The notes under the pieces were generated by a model. The model had not been told where the DNA came from and did no database searches. It saw only the letters and a list, made by a program, of their open reading frames with translations. Position numbers and translations under genes: made by a program. From Fagopyrum homotropicum (lineage: Eukaryota; Streptophyta; Magnoliopsida; Caryophyllales; Polygonaceae), in assembly GCA_033239125.1 (NCBI GenBank), contig BSWB01000004.1:58031501-58095500 (forward strand): a stretch of 64,000 nucleotides of DNA. Direction: 5' to 3'. Of the stretch, positions 37,257 through 46,819 are shown in pieces; position 1 is the first letter of the stretch; each line of letters opens with the position of its first letter.

Positions 37257-37616
37257 TGATAGCATGTATTATAGTCTATATTTTGGGACTTGTTTAGACA
37301 TTTTACCTTCAATAATCTGCATGCTTGAATGTATATTATGTGATTATATTGTCATTTCATCTACCTTTACGGGAATCGAGGTCTACACCAAGTTCCGTTG
37401 TAATCGTAGGTAAAATGGCACATTTTGGATCGAAATAGAGCTAAGGAGGAAAGGAGTATTTGGAGCTACATTCAGGAGCTTAGAATGAAGCTCAGGAAGC
37501 AAATAATTAACAAAGAAGATTTACTTTGAACCAGATTTAAGTAATTTCACCTTCAGCTGAGATTCACCTCGGTTGACCACAAAGTCACCTCGACTGAGGT
37601 GATCTAGAGGAGCGCC
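37257..37616 (+). repeat. Element E 5' LTR, first 360 bases
   Basis: Matches 48433-48790 of the 3' LTR (TGATAGCATGTATTATAG start). It contains CACCTCGGTTGACC and CACCTCGACTGAGGTG words near 37567-37600. D is inserted after GCGCC at 37612-37616. Confidence 0.92.
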
Positions 37617-38149
37617 TGATAGCATGAATTATAGTCTATATTTTGGGGTTTGTTTGGACGTTTTATCTTTCATAATCTGCATGTTTGTATGTATATTATG
37701 TGATTTTACTACCATTTCATCTACCTTTGCAAGAATCGAGGTCTACACCTAGTTTTGTTGTAATTGCAGGTAATTTGGTACGTTTTGCATCAAAAAGGAG
37801 CAAAAGGAGTCATGAGTCAATTGGAGCTACATCCAGGAAGCATAGCCATGGATTAAAGATTTACTTTGGACCAGTTTTGAGAGATTTCACATTCAGTTAT
37901 GACTCACCTCGGTTGACCAGAGATTCATCTCGACCGAGGCGATCCAGAGACGCCGACTCGACCGAGGCGAACACCTAGGACGCGGCGAGAATATTTTATT
38001 CTTGGATAAGATCTTTTAAAATTGGAAAGTGATCTTATATTTTTGGGCTTGGCTCCTGGAAGGAAGGAGATATGCAGAATCATATATTTTACCTATATTT
38101 ATGGGAAAATATCTTTCTAAGATTTATTATCTTTGGAGGGTTATTTTCC

Positions 38150-38157
38150 TATAAAAA
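38150..38157 (+). promoter_or_regulatory. TATA box of D LTR
   Basis: TATAAAAA followed by GGGTCGG. It is identical in the 3' LTR (42894-42901). E has TATATAAA at the same place (44323-44330 and 48993-49000). Confidence 0.6.
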
Positions 38158-38768
38158 GGGTCGGATTTCCCATAATATCGGGATCCGCTTAGAGCTGGAC
38201 ATCAAGCTATACCATCGATCAAGGTTTTACGCAGCAGCAGCATACTCCAGTTTGGAGATTTGAAGAACCTTTTTGAAGGTTGAAGAAAGGTTGAAGATCA
38301 TAGCTTTTATAGCTTTTTGAAGGGTTTTGTAAGATTGTCTTCAATTCCCTCACTTGTTGTCTTGTTTTGTTGGATTGCTATCCAAGGAACGCTTTTGTTG
38401 TGATATTTGATTCAGTTATTGAAGTCTTTTCCTTAAATTCTTCTTTGGTCAAATATTCACCTTCTTCCCATATATTTAATACTTTCATAATGATGATGAG
38501 TGGCTAATTTCCTTGTGTGATTCTAGGGTGATTGGCTGAAGGTTGTGGGAAAAACAATGATAGAATAATCTTAGATTCCAGTAGGATCCTGAAAGTTCGA
38601 GTCTTTAACCTTAACCCTAAGCATCTCGTTCAGTCGATGAACATCTCGGCCGGGGTGGAAACTGGCCGACCGAGGTGACTTATCCGACCCATAACTGAGA
38701 GTTAAGTGTTATAGTTTGCCAAATCCTATTCTTATTACACCTTTCCTGGTTCAAAGCAAGCTTAGGAT

Positions 38769-39026
38769 GAGACTTACCCGGTAATTCCTTAGTTTGTGTA
38801 CCAACGATCATAAGTGTAGGTAATAAAGGGTTATCCTTTATTGGGGTTTGAGTGTGCTTCCATCCCATCTTTGTGAGTTAGCCTGAGACTTACCCGGTAA
38901 AGGTTGATTCTATTCCCTTAGATGGTGTGTTAGTTTGAGGTTATAGTTCTTTATCTTAATTCCTTGAGACTTACCCGGTAATAGGAGTTACGGTTTAGGA
39001 TTAGTGTGTAGTGAGACTTACCCGGT
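38769..39026 (+). repeat. Four spaced GAGACTTACCCGGT words (D 5' LTR)
   Basis: Identical 14-mers at 38769, 38885, 38966 and 39013 (start-to-start 116, 81, 47). The inverted F LTR has the same spacing (116, 81, 47). The A LTR of the other family has 122, 78, 46. The words lie downstream of the TATA box, in the transcribed part of the LTR. Confidence 0.85.
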
Positions 39027-39375
39027 GATCTACTCCACTTTAGTAACACCTTCCCCACGCAAAAATCTCAGCTTTGTCCGCTTATCTATAGATCTTGAGT
39101 TGGAACCACAACTAGATGCTTTAATCCCTAGAATTGCATGTTTGCTTTATTGACTTCTTATTCATCTTTGATTGTGTTAATCACTCTTGTGGTTAGTATT
39201 GACATAAGCACACCGTATTGACTTTGTTTCACCGAGTCCCTGTGATCGACCCCTGGAATTTTCATGCTTTTACTACGATTGACCCGTACACTGCGGGTTC
39301 GCATCCTTGTTTTAAGCTTAAGTCTAGGGTTATAAATTTAAAGCTTGCACACACCGTTTGGAGCAAACAAGTTTT

Positions 39376-39393
39376 TGGCGCCGTTGCCGGGGA
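39376..39393 (+). promoter_or_regulatory. Element D primer binding site (tRNA-Asp)
   Basis: A perfect TGGCGCCGTTGCCGGGGA six bases after the LTR, followed by CTTGGTCTAGACC as in C and F. This ties D to the C/F autonomous family as likely helper. Confidence 0.93.
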
Positions 39394-39493
39394 CTTGGTC
39401 TAGACCGAGCCGGTTACGGTTTGCTTTCGGGGCATTTGCCCCTGTTGCTACTAACTACTCTTTCTATGAGTTTTGTAGTTTTCAGGATTTCCG

Positions 39494-40573
39494 ATGACTA
39501 CATTTGATCCAGCCTGGATAGCAAGGCAAAGTGCTAGGGCGGACCATTATGAATACTTGGAGGAGAAGTACTCCTTTTATTGGTTTAACAATGAATGGGA
39601 AAGAGAAGAGGCCATTCAGCATGAACTTGCGATATGGGATGAGAAGAATGTCCCTAAAAACATTTATGAGCAACCTTTTGCAGACTCTCTCGAATCAAGA
39701 TTGGAGAAGTTGATGAAGAAGGTGGAGGAGCTCAAGGAAAGCACTCTATCCTATGCTAAGCCGAAAGAGGAGCATAAGGAAGTGTTGCACGTTCCAAGCA
39801 TTCCTTTGGTCGAACCGGAAGTTTCTCCTGAAGCTTTTGTGGAAGCGGAGGATGTGGAAGATCTCAATCCAACTGCCGAGACCTCGGCCGAGGTGGAGGA
39901 GATCTCGACCGAGATGGAAGAAGAATTTGTAGAACTGCAAGATGCGACGAACCTTGGCCAAATTACTGAGACTGTGGTCAAGGTGGAAGAAAGATCAGCT
40001 GAGTTGGGAGGGATTTCGTGTGTGGAATATCAACCCAACATGAAACTTGTGTCAAGCTTTGGAGAACTTTACGAGGTACATTCTCCTACTTCATTTGAAA
40101 TCCCTATTAAAATTTATGAATTTTTCAGGAATGCACCGGAGAGTTGGAGGTCTCTTCCGAAAGAACCTCCTAAGATCAAGATGAAACCTCCCTTTAAACT
40201 GTTGGAAGAAGATACTCCTTGGATTATAAGGAGTGGAGTTTGCAAGCACTACACCGTTAAGGCGATGAAGTGTCTCTTGTTCAAGTATGGGGTCCCTCGC
40301 ATGCTAAGGACCTTGTACCATCCCCATGCTAAAGATGGGGAAGCTACTAGGATTCTCGAGAAGTTGTTTTCTCGATCAAGGAAAGGATGGGACGCAAGGC
40401 TAGATTATGTCCCATTGAAGTGCAGGAAGGCTAGAAGGATTCCGGTGAGAATCAAACCGTACAAGCTTGTACGTGGGAGATCTTACCATTTGCCGGTGAA
40501 ATTAGGAACAGGAACCTTCTTGGAAGATTTTTACGGATGTGATGAGCACTCCACGACATTCGAAGTGCATTGA
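39494..40573 (+). CDS. Lone ORF of D: acidic protein with dead integrase-like C-terminus
   Basis: 359 codons, ATG at 39494 (an earlier ATG at 39464 stops within 14 codons). Residues about 1-45 (FDPAWIARQSARADHYEYLEEKY) are an aromatic, charged module I do not recognise. Residues about 65-170 are very acidic and helix-prone (E, V, S repeats), probably coiled coil, and their DNA contains CTCGGCCGAGG words. Residues about 240-345 resemble the Athila integrase core and its C-terminal side (PWIIRSGVCKHY for IISD-G-HF; KLFSRSRKGWD; YKLVRGRSYHLPVKL for YKLVYGKSCHLPVEM). The catalytic Asp and Glu positions are replaced and the zinc domain is absent. No gag, protease or RT lies nearby. The function is unknown. 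It may be structural or a modulator of the helper element. Confidence 0.85.
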   Translation: MTTFDPAWIARQSARADHYEYLEEKYSFYWFNNEWEREEAIQHELAIWDEKNVPKNIYEQPFADSLESRLEKLMKKVEELKESTLSYAKPKEEHKEVLHVPSIPLVEPEVSPEAFVEAEDVEDLNPTAETSAEVEEISTEMEEEFVELQDATNLGQITETVVKVEERSAELGGISCVEYQPNMKLVSSFGELYEVHSPTSFEIPIKIYEFFRNAPESWRSLPKEPPKIKMKPPFKLLEEDTPWIIRSGVCKHYTVKAMKCLLFKYGVPRMLRTLYHPHAKDGEATRILEKLFSRSRKGWDARLDYVPLKCRKARRIPVRIKPYKLVRGRSYHLPVKLGTGTFLEDFYGCDEHSTTFEVH

Positions 40574-40590
40574 GTAATCCCATGCCGTAT

Positions 40591-40639
40591 GGTCCAGCTA
40601 GCGACCTTAAACCAAGCGCTTCTTGGGAGGCAACCCAAG
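40591..40639 (+). promoter_or_regulatory. Twin hairpins after the ORF stop (D)
   Basis: GGTC-CAGCTAGC-GACC (40591-40606) and CTTGGG-AGGCAA-CCCAAG (40622-40639), 17 bases after the stop. Same arrangement as behind pol in A, B and C. Confidence 0.65.
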
Positions 40640-42360
40640 GTATTGCATTCTTCTCCCTTTTCTAGTTTAGTTTAGATAGTTGCTTTTTTTTTGTTTTCCT
40701 CTAGACAACAACCAGGTATTCCAAAAGGAAGGATCACAGTTCAGGAGCTACACTGGAAGAACAAAATTTCAAGAAGTTGAGGAAACGAGCTTTACTGAGA
40801 TACATCTCGGGTACTGTCAGAACACCTCGATCGAGATGTGCTTCGCCAACCGAGATGGTCTTATATGGGAGCTGTTTCTTACTTCTTCATGCAGTTTAGC
40901 TATGTTCGGTGAGTATCCTGTCCTTAGACTTATTTTGACCCATTGGGACAGTGTGTCCCAAGTATGGGGTGTTTGTACTTATCTGACTACGTGATGTATT
41001 TATTCGACTACCTTTTGATGTATTATATTTCATCGGATATTTTATTTATGCTTCACTTCTGCATTTATATGATTATCTGATATTACATGCATACCTACAG
41101 GTTATTTGATTGAGAAAAACGTCGGAACTGAAATAAAATTGGTTTTTTTTAAAAAACAAAAAAAAAAAAAAAAAAAAAATTTTCGACCTCGACCGAGTCA
41201 GTCTTGGCCAAACGAGGCGTTTCACCTCGGTTGAACCAAGAACACCTCGACCGAGGTGTGTTAATTGAAAGTTTTCGAAAACGATTTTGTGTTACTTATC
41301 TGGATATGATCTCAGTGAAGATCTTGTTTACTGACTGGTTTTGAATCCTTTATGTGTTTGAAAGGTTTTATAATATGTTTAAGTTGCTAAATGCTTTGTT
41401 TGAAATTATTGGCATGTTTAATACTTTGTTTTTATCCAAATTATGTTGAATTTGAAGGTTGACACCGCAGGTTAAGTTCTCTCACTTTCTTCTTGGAAAG
41501 ACCAAGGCAATTCATTCTCTTCTTCTTCTTCTTCTTGATCATGCTTAGCCCCTCATATACATTTTGCCTCCCTTTACCTATCCGGGAATTTGGAAGCAAG
41601 CGAAGTGGTGAAAGCAAGTGAAGTGAAGTTGAGAAGTGGCTGGAAGTGAAAGTGTTAGAAAGCAATAATAGGTTTGGGGAAGTCAATCATGAAGATGAGT
41701 AACTCGGCACCATTCACATAGCCGGGTGTTTGTGTCTTGCCAAAGTCGGATTGAGCGATATTCCTAACGGGTCATGGTATGTGCATCAAGGGTTTGATGC
41801 ATCTCAAGAAATTGATGATTGCTAATCTCCCAGGCTTCGGTTATTGTGCACCTCTGTCCATGCATCCTAAAAAGTAAAGTAAAAAGAAAAAAAAAAAGTG
41901 GAATAAGCAAAGCTTATTGGTGGAAGATGTTGCAAGTCAAAATGAAAGTGAAGTTCATCCTTTTCCCGGATTCTAGCACCACATTACCTTACATACATCC
42001 CTACCCTACACGTTTCTTGACCTTTCCTTTGGGAAGCCCTTGAGACCTTGAGCTTGTTGATTGACTTAGTGGTTTAAATCGGATTATACATGATTAATTT
42101 TGATAATTATGATTTATTATGCATTCTATGATTTTATGCAAAGATGAACAACTTTCCTATATTTATAAAATGTTTTGATCATGTTGAGTTTTTAAATTTC
42201 AGGAAGTACTCTCTTAGAGTGATCTATGGTAGTTGCACACCATAAAATGTTTTTGAAAGAATTTTTTTTCATTGATTTTTATGACCTATAATCCATTCTA
42301 TCTTGTCTTCTATATGCGGAACTTGCTTGGGGACAAGCAAGGGCTAAGTATGGGGTATTT
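40640..42360 (+). other. Element D 3' non-coding region and polypurine tract
   Basis: No credible ORF. Landmarks: CTCGG/CCGAG words at 40800-40860 and 41185-41250; perfect hairpin TTGGGACA-GTG-TGTCCCAA (40943-40961) leading into AAGTATGGGGTGTTT (40960 on); an A-rich run (about 41150-41180); the conserved ACTCGGCACCATTCACATA block (about 41670-41800). Near the LTR are CTTGCTTG-GGGA-CAAGCAAG (42322-42341) and the polypurine tract AAGTATGGGGTATTT (42346-42360). Confidence 0.82.
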
Positions 42361-44113
42361 TGATAGCATGAATTATAGTCTATATTTTGGGGTTTGTTTG
42401 GACGTTTTATCTTTCATAATCTGCATGTTTGTATGTATATTATGTGATTTTACTACCATTTCATCTACCTTTGCAAGAATCGAGGTCTACACCTAGTTTT
42501 GTTGTAATTGCAGGTAATTTGGTACGTTTTGCATCAAAAAGGAGCAAAAGGAGTCATGAGTCAATTGGAGCTACATCCAGGAAGCATAGCCATGGATTAA
42601 AGATTTACTTTGGACCAGTTTTGAGAGATTTCACATTCAGTTATGACTCACCTCGGTTGACCAGAGATTCATCTCGACCGAGGCGATCCAGAGACGCCGA
42701 CTCGACCGAGGCGAACACCTAGGACGCGGCGAGAATATTTTATTCTTGGATAAGATCTTTTAAAATTGGAAAGTGATCTTATATTTTTGGGCTTGGCTCC
42801 TGGAAGGAAGGAGATATGCAGAATCATATATTTTACCTATATTTATGGGAAAATATCTTTCTAAGATTTATTATCTTTGGAGGGTTATTTTCCTATAAAA
42901 AGGGTCGGATTTCCCATAATATCGGGATCCGCTTAGAGCTGGACATCAAGCTATACCATCGATCAAGGTTTTACGCAGCAGCAGCATACTCCAGTTTGGA
43001 GATTTGAAGAACCTTTTTGAAGGTTGAAGAAAGGTTGAAGATCATAGCTTTTATAGCTTTTTGAAGGGTTTTGTAAGATTGTCTTCAATTCCCTCACTTG
43101 TTGTCTTGTTTTGTTGGATTGCTATCCAAGGAACGCTTTTGTTGTGATATTTGATTCAGTTATTGAAGTCTTTTCCTTAAATTCTTCTTTGGTCAAATAT
43201 TCACCTTCTTCCCATATATTTAATACTTTCATAATGATGATGAGTGGCTAATTTCCTTGTGTGATTCTAGGGTGATTGGCTGAAGGTTGTGGGAAAAACA
43301 ATGATAGAATAATCTTAGATTCCAGTAGGATCCTGAAAGTTCGAGTCTTTAACCTTAACCCTAAGCATCTCGTTCAGTCGATGAACATCTCGGCCGGGGT
43401 GGAAACTGGCTGACCGAGGTGACTTATCCGACCCATAACTGAGAGTTAAGTGTTATAGTTTGCCAAATCCTATTCTTATTACACCTTTCCTGGTTCAAAG
43501 CAAGCTTAGGATGAGACTTACCCGGTAATTCCTTAGTTTGTGTACCAACGATCATAAGTGTAGGTAATAAAGGGTTATCCTTTATTGGGGTTTGAGTGTG
43601 CTTCCATCCCATCTTTGTGAGTTAGCCTGAGACTTACCCGGTAAAGGTTGATTCTATTCCCTTAGATGGTGTGTTAGTTTGAGGTTATAGTTCTTTATCT
43701 TAATTCCTTGAGACTTACCCGGTAATAGGAGTTACGGTTTAGGATTAGTGTGTAGTGAGACTTACCGGGTGATCTACTCCACTTTAGTAACACCTTCCCC
43801 ACGCAAAAATCTCAGCTTTGTCCGCTTATCTATAGATCTTGAGTTGGAACCACAACTAGATGCTTTAATCCCTAGAATTGCATGTTTGCTTTATTGACTT
43901 CTTATTCATCTTTGATTGTGTTAATCACTCTTGTGGTTAGTATTGACATAAGCACACCGTATTGACTTTGTTTCACCGAGTCCCTGTGATCGACCCCTGG
44001 AATTTTCTTGCTTTTACTACGATTGACCCGTACACTGCGGGTTCGCATCCTTGTTTTAGGCTTAAGTCTAGGGTTATAAATTTAAAGCTTGCACACACCG
44101 TTTGGAGCGAACA
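42361..44113 (+). repeat. Element D 3' LTR
   Basis: 1753 bases, nearly identical to the 5' LTR. Differences noticed are T for C near 43411, G for C in the fourth ACCCGGT word (near 43768), T for A near 44008, G for A near 44060, and G for A in AGCGAACA. It is followed by ACGCC, the altered target copy. Confidence 0.95.
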
Positions 44114-44118
44114 ACGCC

Positions 44119-45520
44119 CCGACCGAGCCGAATACTCTGACGCGGCGAGATATATTTTATTTGGCTGAGATCTTTTATTTTTGGAAGGAGAGATCTTATA
44201 TTTTTGGACTGGATTTCTGGAAGGAAGATCATATATTTAGGAGATCTATTTTAGAGATATGGATATATTTTATTAGGAAATTATCTTTTTAAGATATTAT
44301 TATCTTTGGAAGATAATTCTCCTATATAAAGGGTTGGATTTTCCATAAATTGAGCAACCCGCTAGCATTGAGAGGCTGAGAGCATCCAACAATTAAGGGA
44401 TTTTCTGGAGTTTTGAAGGAAGTTTGAAGATTGAAGGAAGGAAGTTCATAGCTTGTTATAGCTTTTTAAGGGGATTTGTAAGACTTTCTAAAATTCCCTT
44501 CTTGTTGATTGTCTTGTTGGATTTGTAATCCAAGGAACGCTGATTTGTTTGATATTTGATTCAGTTATTGAAGCCTTGTTCTTAAGGTTTTTGTGTTCAA
44601 ATATTCATTCTCTTCCCGTATATTTGATTATTGCTTTCATGATGATGAGTGGCTAATTTCTTTGTACGATTCTAGGGTGATTGGCTGAATGTTGTGGGAA
44701 AAACAATGATAGAATAATCTTAAATCCTAGTAGGACCCTGAAAGCTCGAGTCTTCATCCTTAACCTTAGAACATCTCGTTCAGTCGATGAACATCTCGGC
44801 CGGGGTGGAACTTGACTGACCGAGGTGACCTTATCTGATCCGTAACTGAAAGTTACGTGTTAGAGTTTGCCAAATCCTATTCTTATTACACCTTTCCAGG
44901 TTCAATGCAAACTTAGGATGAGACTTACCCGGTAATTCCTTTGTTTGTTTACCCATGATCATAAGTGTAGGTAATAAAGAATTATCCTTTATTGGGGTTT
45001 GAGTGTGCCTTCATTCCATCTTTGTGAGTTAGCCTGAGACTTACCCGGTAAAGGTTGATTCTATTCCCTTAGTTGGTTTGTTGGTTTGAGACTATAATTC
45101 CTTTCCTTAGTACCTTGAGACTTACCCGGTGATAGGTTCTTTGGTTTGGGATTGTGTGTAGTAAGACTTACCCGGTGATCTATTCCACTTGAGTAACACC
45201 TTCCCTTTGCAAAACCTCAGCTTTGTTCGCTTATCTTGAGATCTTGAGTTGGAACCACAACTGGATGCTTTAATCCCTAGAATTTGCATATTTCTTTTAA
45301 TTGACTTTATTATCATCTTTGATTGCTTTAATCGCTTTTGTGGTTATTAGTTGCATTGACAACCTATACTTGCTTTGTTTCACCTAAGTCCCTTTGATCG
45401 ACCCCTGGAATTCTTGCTTTTTATTACAATTGACCCGTACACTATGGGTTCGCATCCTTGTTTTTAGCATACTTCTTGGGTTATAAATTTAAAGCTTGCA
45501 CACACCATTTGGAGCGAACA
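44119..45520 (+). repeat. Element E 5' LTR, remainder after D
   Basis: Continues E's LTR from CCGACCGAGCCGAATAC to GGAGCGAACA. TATATAAA is at 44323-44330. Four ACCCGGT words lie at about 44921, 45035, 45117 and 45162. It matches 48791-50201. Confidence 0.92.
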
Positions 45521-45526
45521 AGTTTT

Positions 45527-45544
45527 TGGCGCCGTTGTCGTGGA
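45527..45544 (+). promoter_or_regulatory. Element E primer binding site (two mutations)
   Basis: TGGCGCCGTTGTCGTGGA differs from the D and C site at two positions, so E may be less able to prime than D. Confidence 0.85.
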
Positions 45545-45616
45545 CTTGGTCTAGACCAAGCCGGTATCGGTTGTCTTTCGGGGCTATTTCCCTTGTTGCA
45601 TTTGACTACACTTTCT

Positions 45617-46753
45617 ATGAGTTTTGTAGTTTTCAGGATTTCCGATTGTACATTTGATCCAGCCTGGATAGCAAGACAAAGTGCTAGGGCGGACCATTAT
45701 GAATACTTGGAAGAGAAATACTCCTTCTATTGGTTTGACAATGAAAGGGAAAGAGAAGAGGTCATTAAAGAGGAGCTTGCGATATGGGATGAGCTGAATG
45801 TCCCTAGAAAGATTTATGAGCAACTTTTTGAAGATTCGTTTGAATCAAAATGGGAGAAGTTGATGAGGAGGGTGGAGGAGCTCAAGGAAAACACCCTATC
45901 CTATGCTAAGCCGAAAGAGGAGTATAAGGAAATACTGCAAGTTTCAAGCATTCCTCCAATCGAACCGGAAGTTTGTCCTGAAGATTTTGAGGAAGGGGAA
46001 GATATGGAAGATCTCGATCGAACTATTGAGACTTCGGCCAAGGTGAAAGAGAGATCGGCCGAGGTGGAAGAGAGATCGGCCGAGGTGGAAGAAGAATCTG
46101 TAGAACTGGAAGTGGAAGATGCCGAGAACCTTGGCCAAATTACTGAAACTGTGGCCAAGGTGGAAGAAAGATTAGCTATGTTGGGAGAGATTTCATGTGT
46201 GGATTATCAACCTAACATGAAACTTGTCCCAAGCTTTGGAGAACTTTATAAGGTGCCTTCTCTTACTCCCTTTGAAATTCCTACTAAAGTTCTAGATTTC
46301 TTCAGGGATGCACCGAAAAGATGGAGGTCTCTTCCGAAAGAACCTCCTAAGATCAAGATGAAACCTCCCTTGAAATTGTTGGAAGAAGATACTCCTTGGA
46401 TTATAAGGAGTGAAGTTAACAAGCGCTTCACCGCTAAGGCAACGAAGTGTTATTTGTTCAAGTATGGGGTCATTCACATGACAAAGACTTTGTACTATCC
46501 CCAAAATGGAGATGGGGAAGCTACTAGGATTCTCGAGAAGCTGTTTTCTCGACCCAGGAAAGGATGGGACGCAAGTCTAGATTATGTCCCATTGAAGTGC
46601 AGGAAAGCTAGAAGGATTCCGGTGAGAATCAAACCGTACAAACTTGTACGTGGGAGATCTTACCATTTGCCGGTGAAATTAGGAACCGGAACCTTTTTGC
46701 AAGAGTTTTATGATGGATGTGATGAGCACTCCAAGGTGTTCAAGGTACATTGA
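45617..46753 (+). CDS. Lone ORF of E: homologue of the D protein
   Basis: 378 codons from the ATG at 45617 (MSFVVFRISDC, then FDPAWIARQSARADHYEYL). Further upstream in-frame sequence has no ATG and is LTR and leader. The ATG used in D is replaced by TTG here, and the earlier ATG has become in frame, so start choice differs between copies. Layout is as in D: aromatic N-terminal module, acidic helix with a duplicated ERSAEVE unit (near 46050-46090), and an integrase-like tail (PWIIRSEVNKRF, KLFSRPRKGWD, YKLVRGRSYHLPVKL). The catalytic residues are absent. From 46577 to 46696 (40 codons) the protein is identical to D, with four synonymous differences only. Confidence 0.83.
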   Translation: MSFVVFRISDCTFDPAWIARQSARADHYEYLEEKYSFYWFDNEREREEVIKEELAIWDELNVPRKIYEQLFEDSFESKWEKLMRRVEELKENTLSYAKPKEEYKEILQVSSIPPIEPEVCPEDFEEGEDMEDLDRTIETSAKVKERSAEVEERSAEVEEESVELEVEDAENLGQITETVAKVEERLAMLGEISCVDYQPNMKLVPSFGELYKVPSLTPFEIPTKVLDFFRDAPKRWRSLPKEPPKIKMKPPLKLLEEDTPWIIRSEVNKRFTAKATKCYLFKYGVIHMTKTLYYPQNGDGEATRILEKLFSRPRKGWDASLDYVPLKCRKARRIPVRIKPYKLVRGRSYHLPVKLGTGTFLQEFYDGCDEHSKVFKVH

Positions 46754-46768
46754 GTAATTTTATGGAGA

Positions 46769-46819
46769 AAGGTCCAGCTAGCGACCTTAAACCAAGCGCT
46801 TCTTGGGAGGCAACCCAAG
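46769..46819 (+). promoter_or_regulatory. Twin hairpins after the ORF stop (E)
   Basis: AAGGTC-CAGCTAGC-GACCTT (46769-46788) and CTTGGG-AGGCAA-CCCAAG (46802-46819). Confidence 0.65.

Larger units (their letters stand above)
37617..39369 (+). repeat. Element D 5' LTR
   Basis: 1753 bases. TATA box TATAAAAA is at 38150-38157. Four perfect GAGACTTACCCGGT words start at 38769, 38885, 38966 and 39013. Family palindrome words CTCGACCGAGG are around 37933-37970, and CTCGGCCGGGGTGG is near 38643. The end is AGCAAACA, where the 3' copy reads AGCGAACA. Confidence 0.95.
37617..44113 (+). mobile_element. Element D, intact young non-autonomous Athila-like element
   Basis: 6497 bases, LTRs 1753 bases each (37617-39369, 42361-44113) that differ at about five positions by eye. 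Target duplication is GCGCC/ACGCC (37612-37616, 44114-44118; one base changed). All cis signals are intact: LTR ends, TATA, perfect primer site, polypurine tract. It has one ORF. It is inserted in E's 5' LTR in the same orientation. Structurally complete yet lacking replication enzymes. Confidence 0.95.

Noticed and set aside
37685..37978. 97-codon frame identical at 42429-42722
   Set aside because: Identity results from the two D LTRs. It has no domain and its equivalents in E and F are broken.
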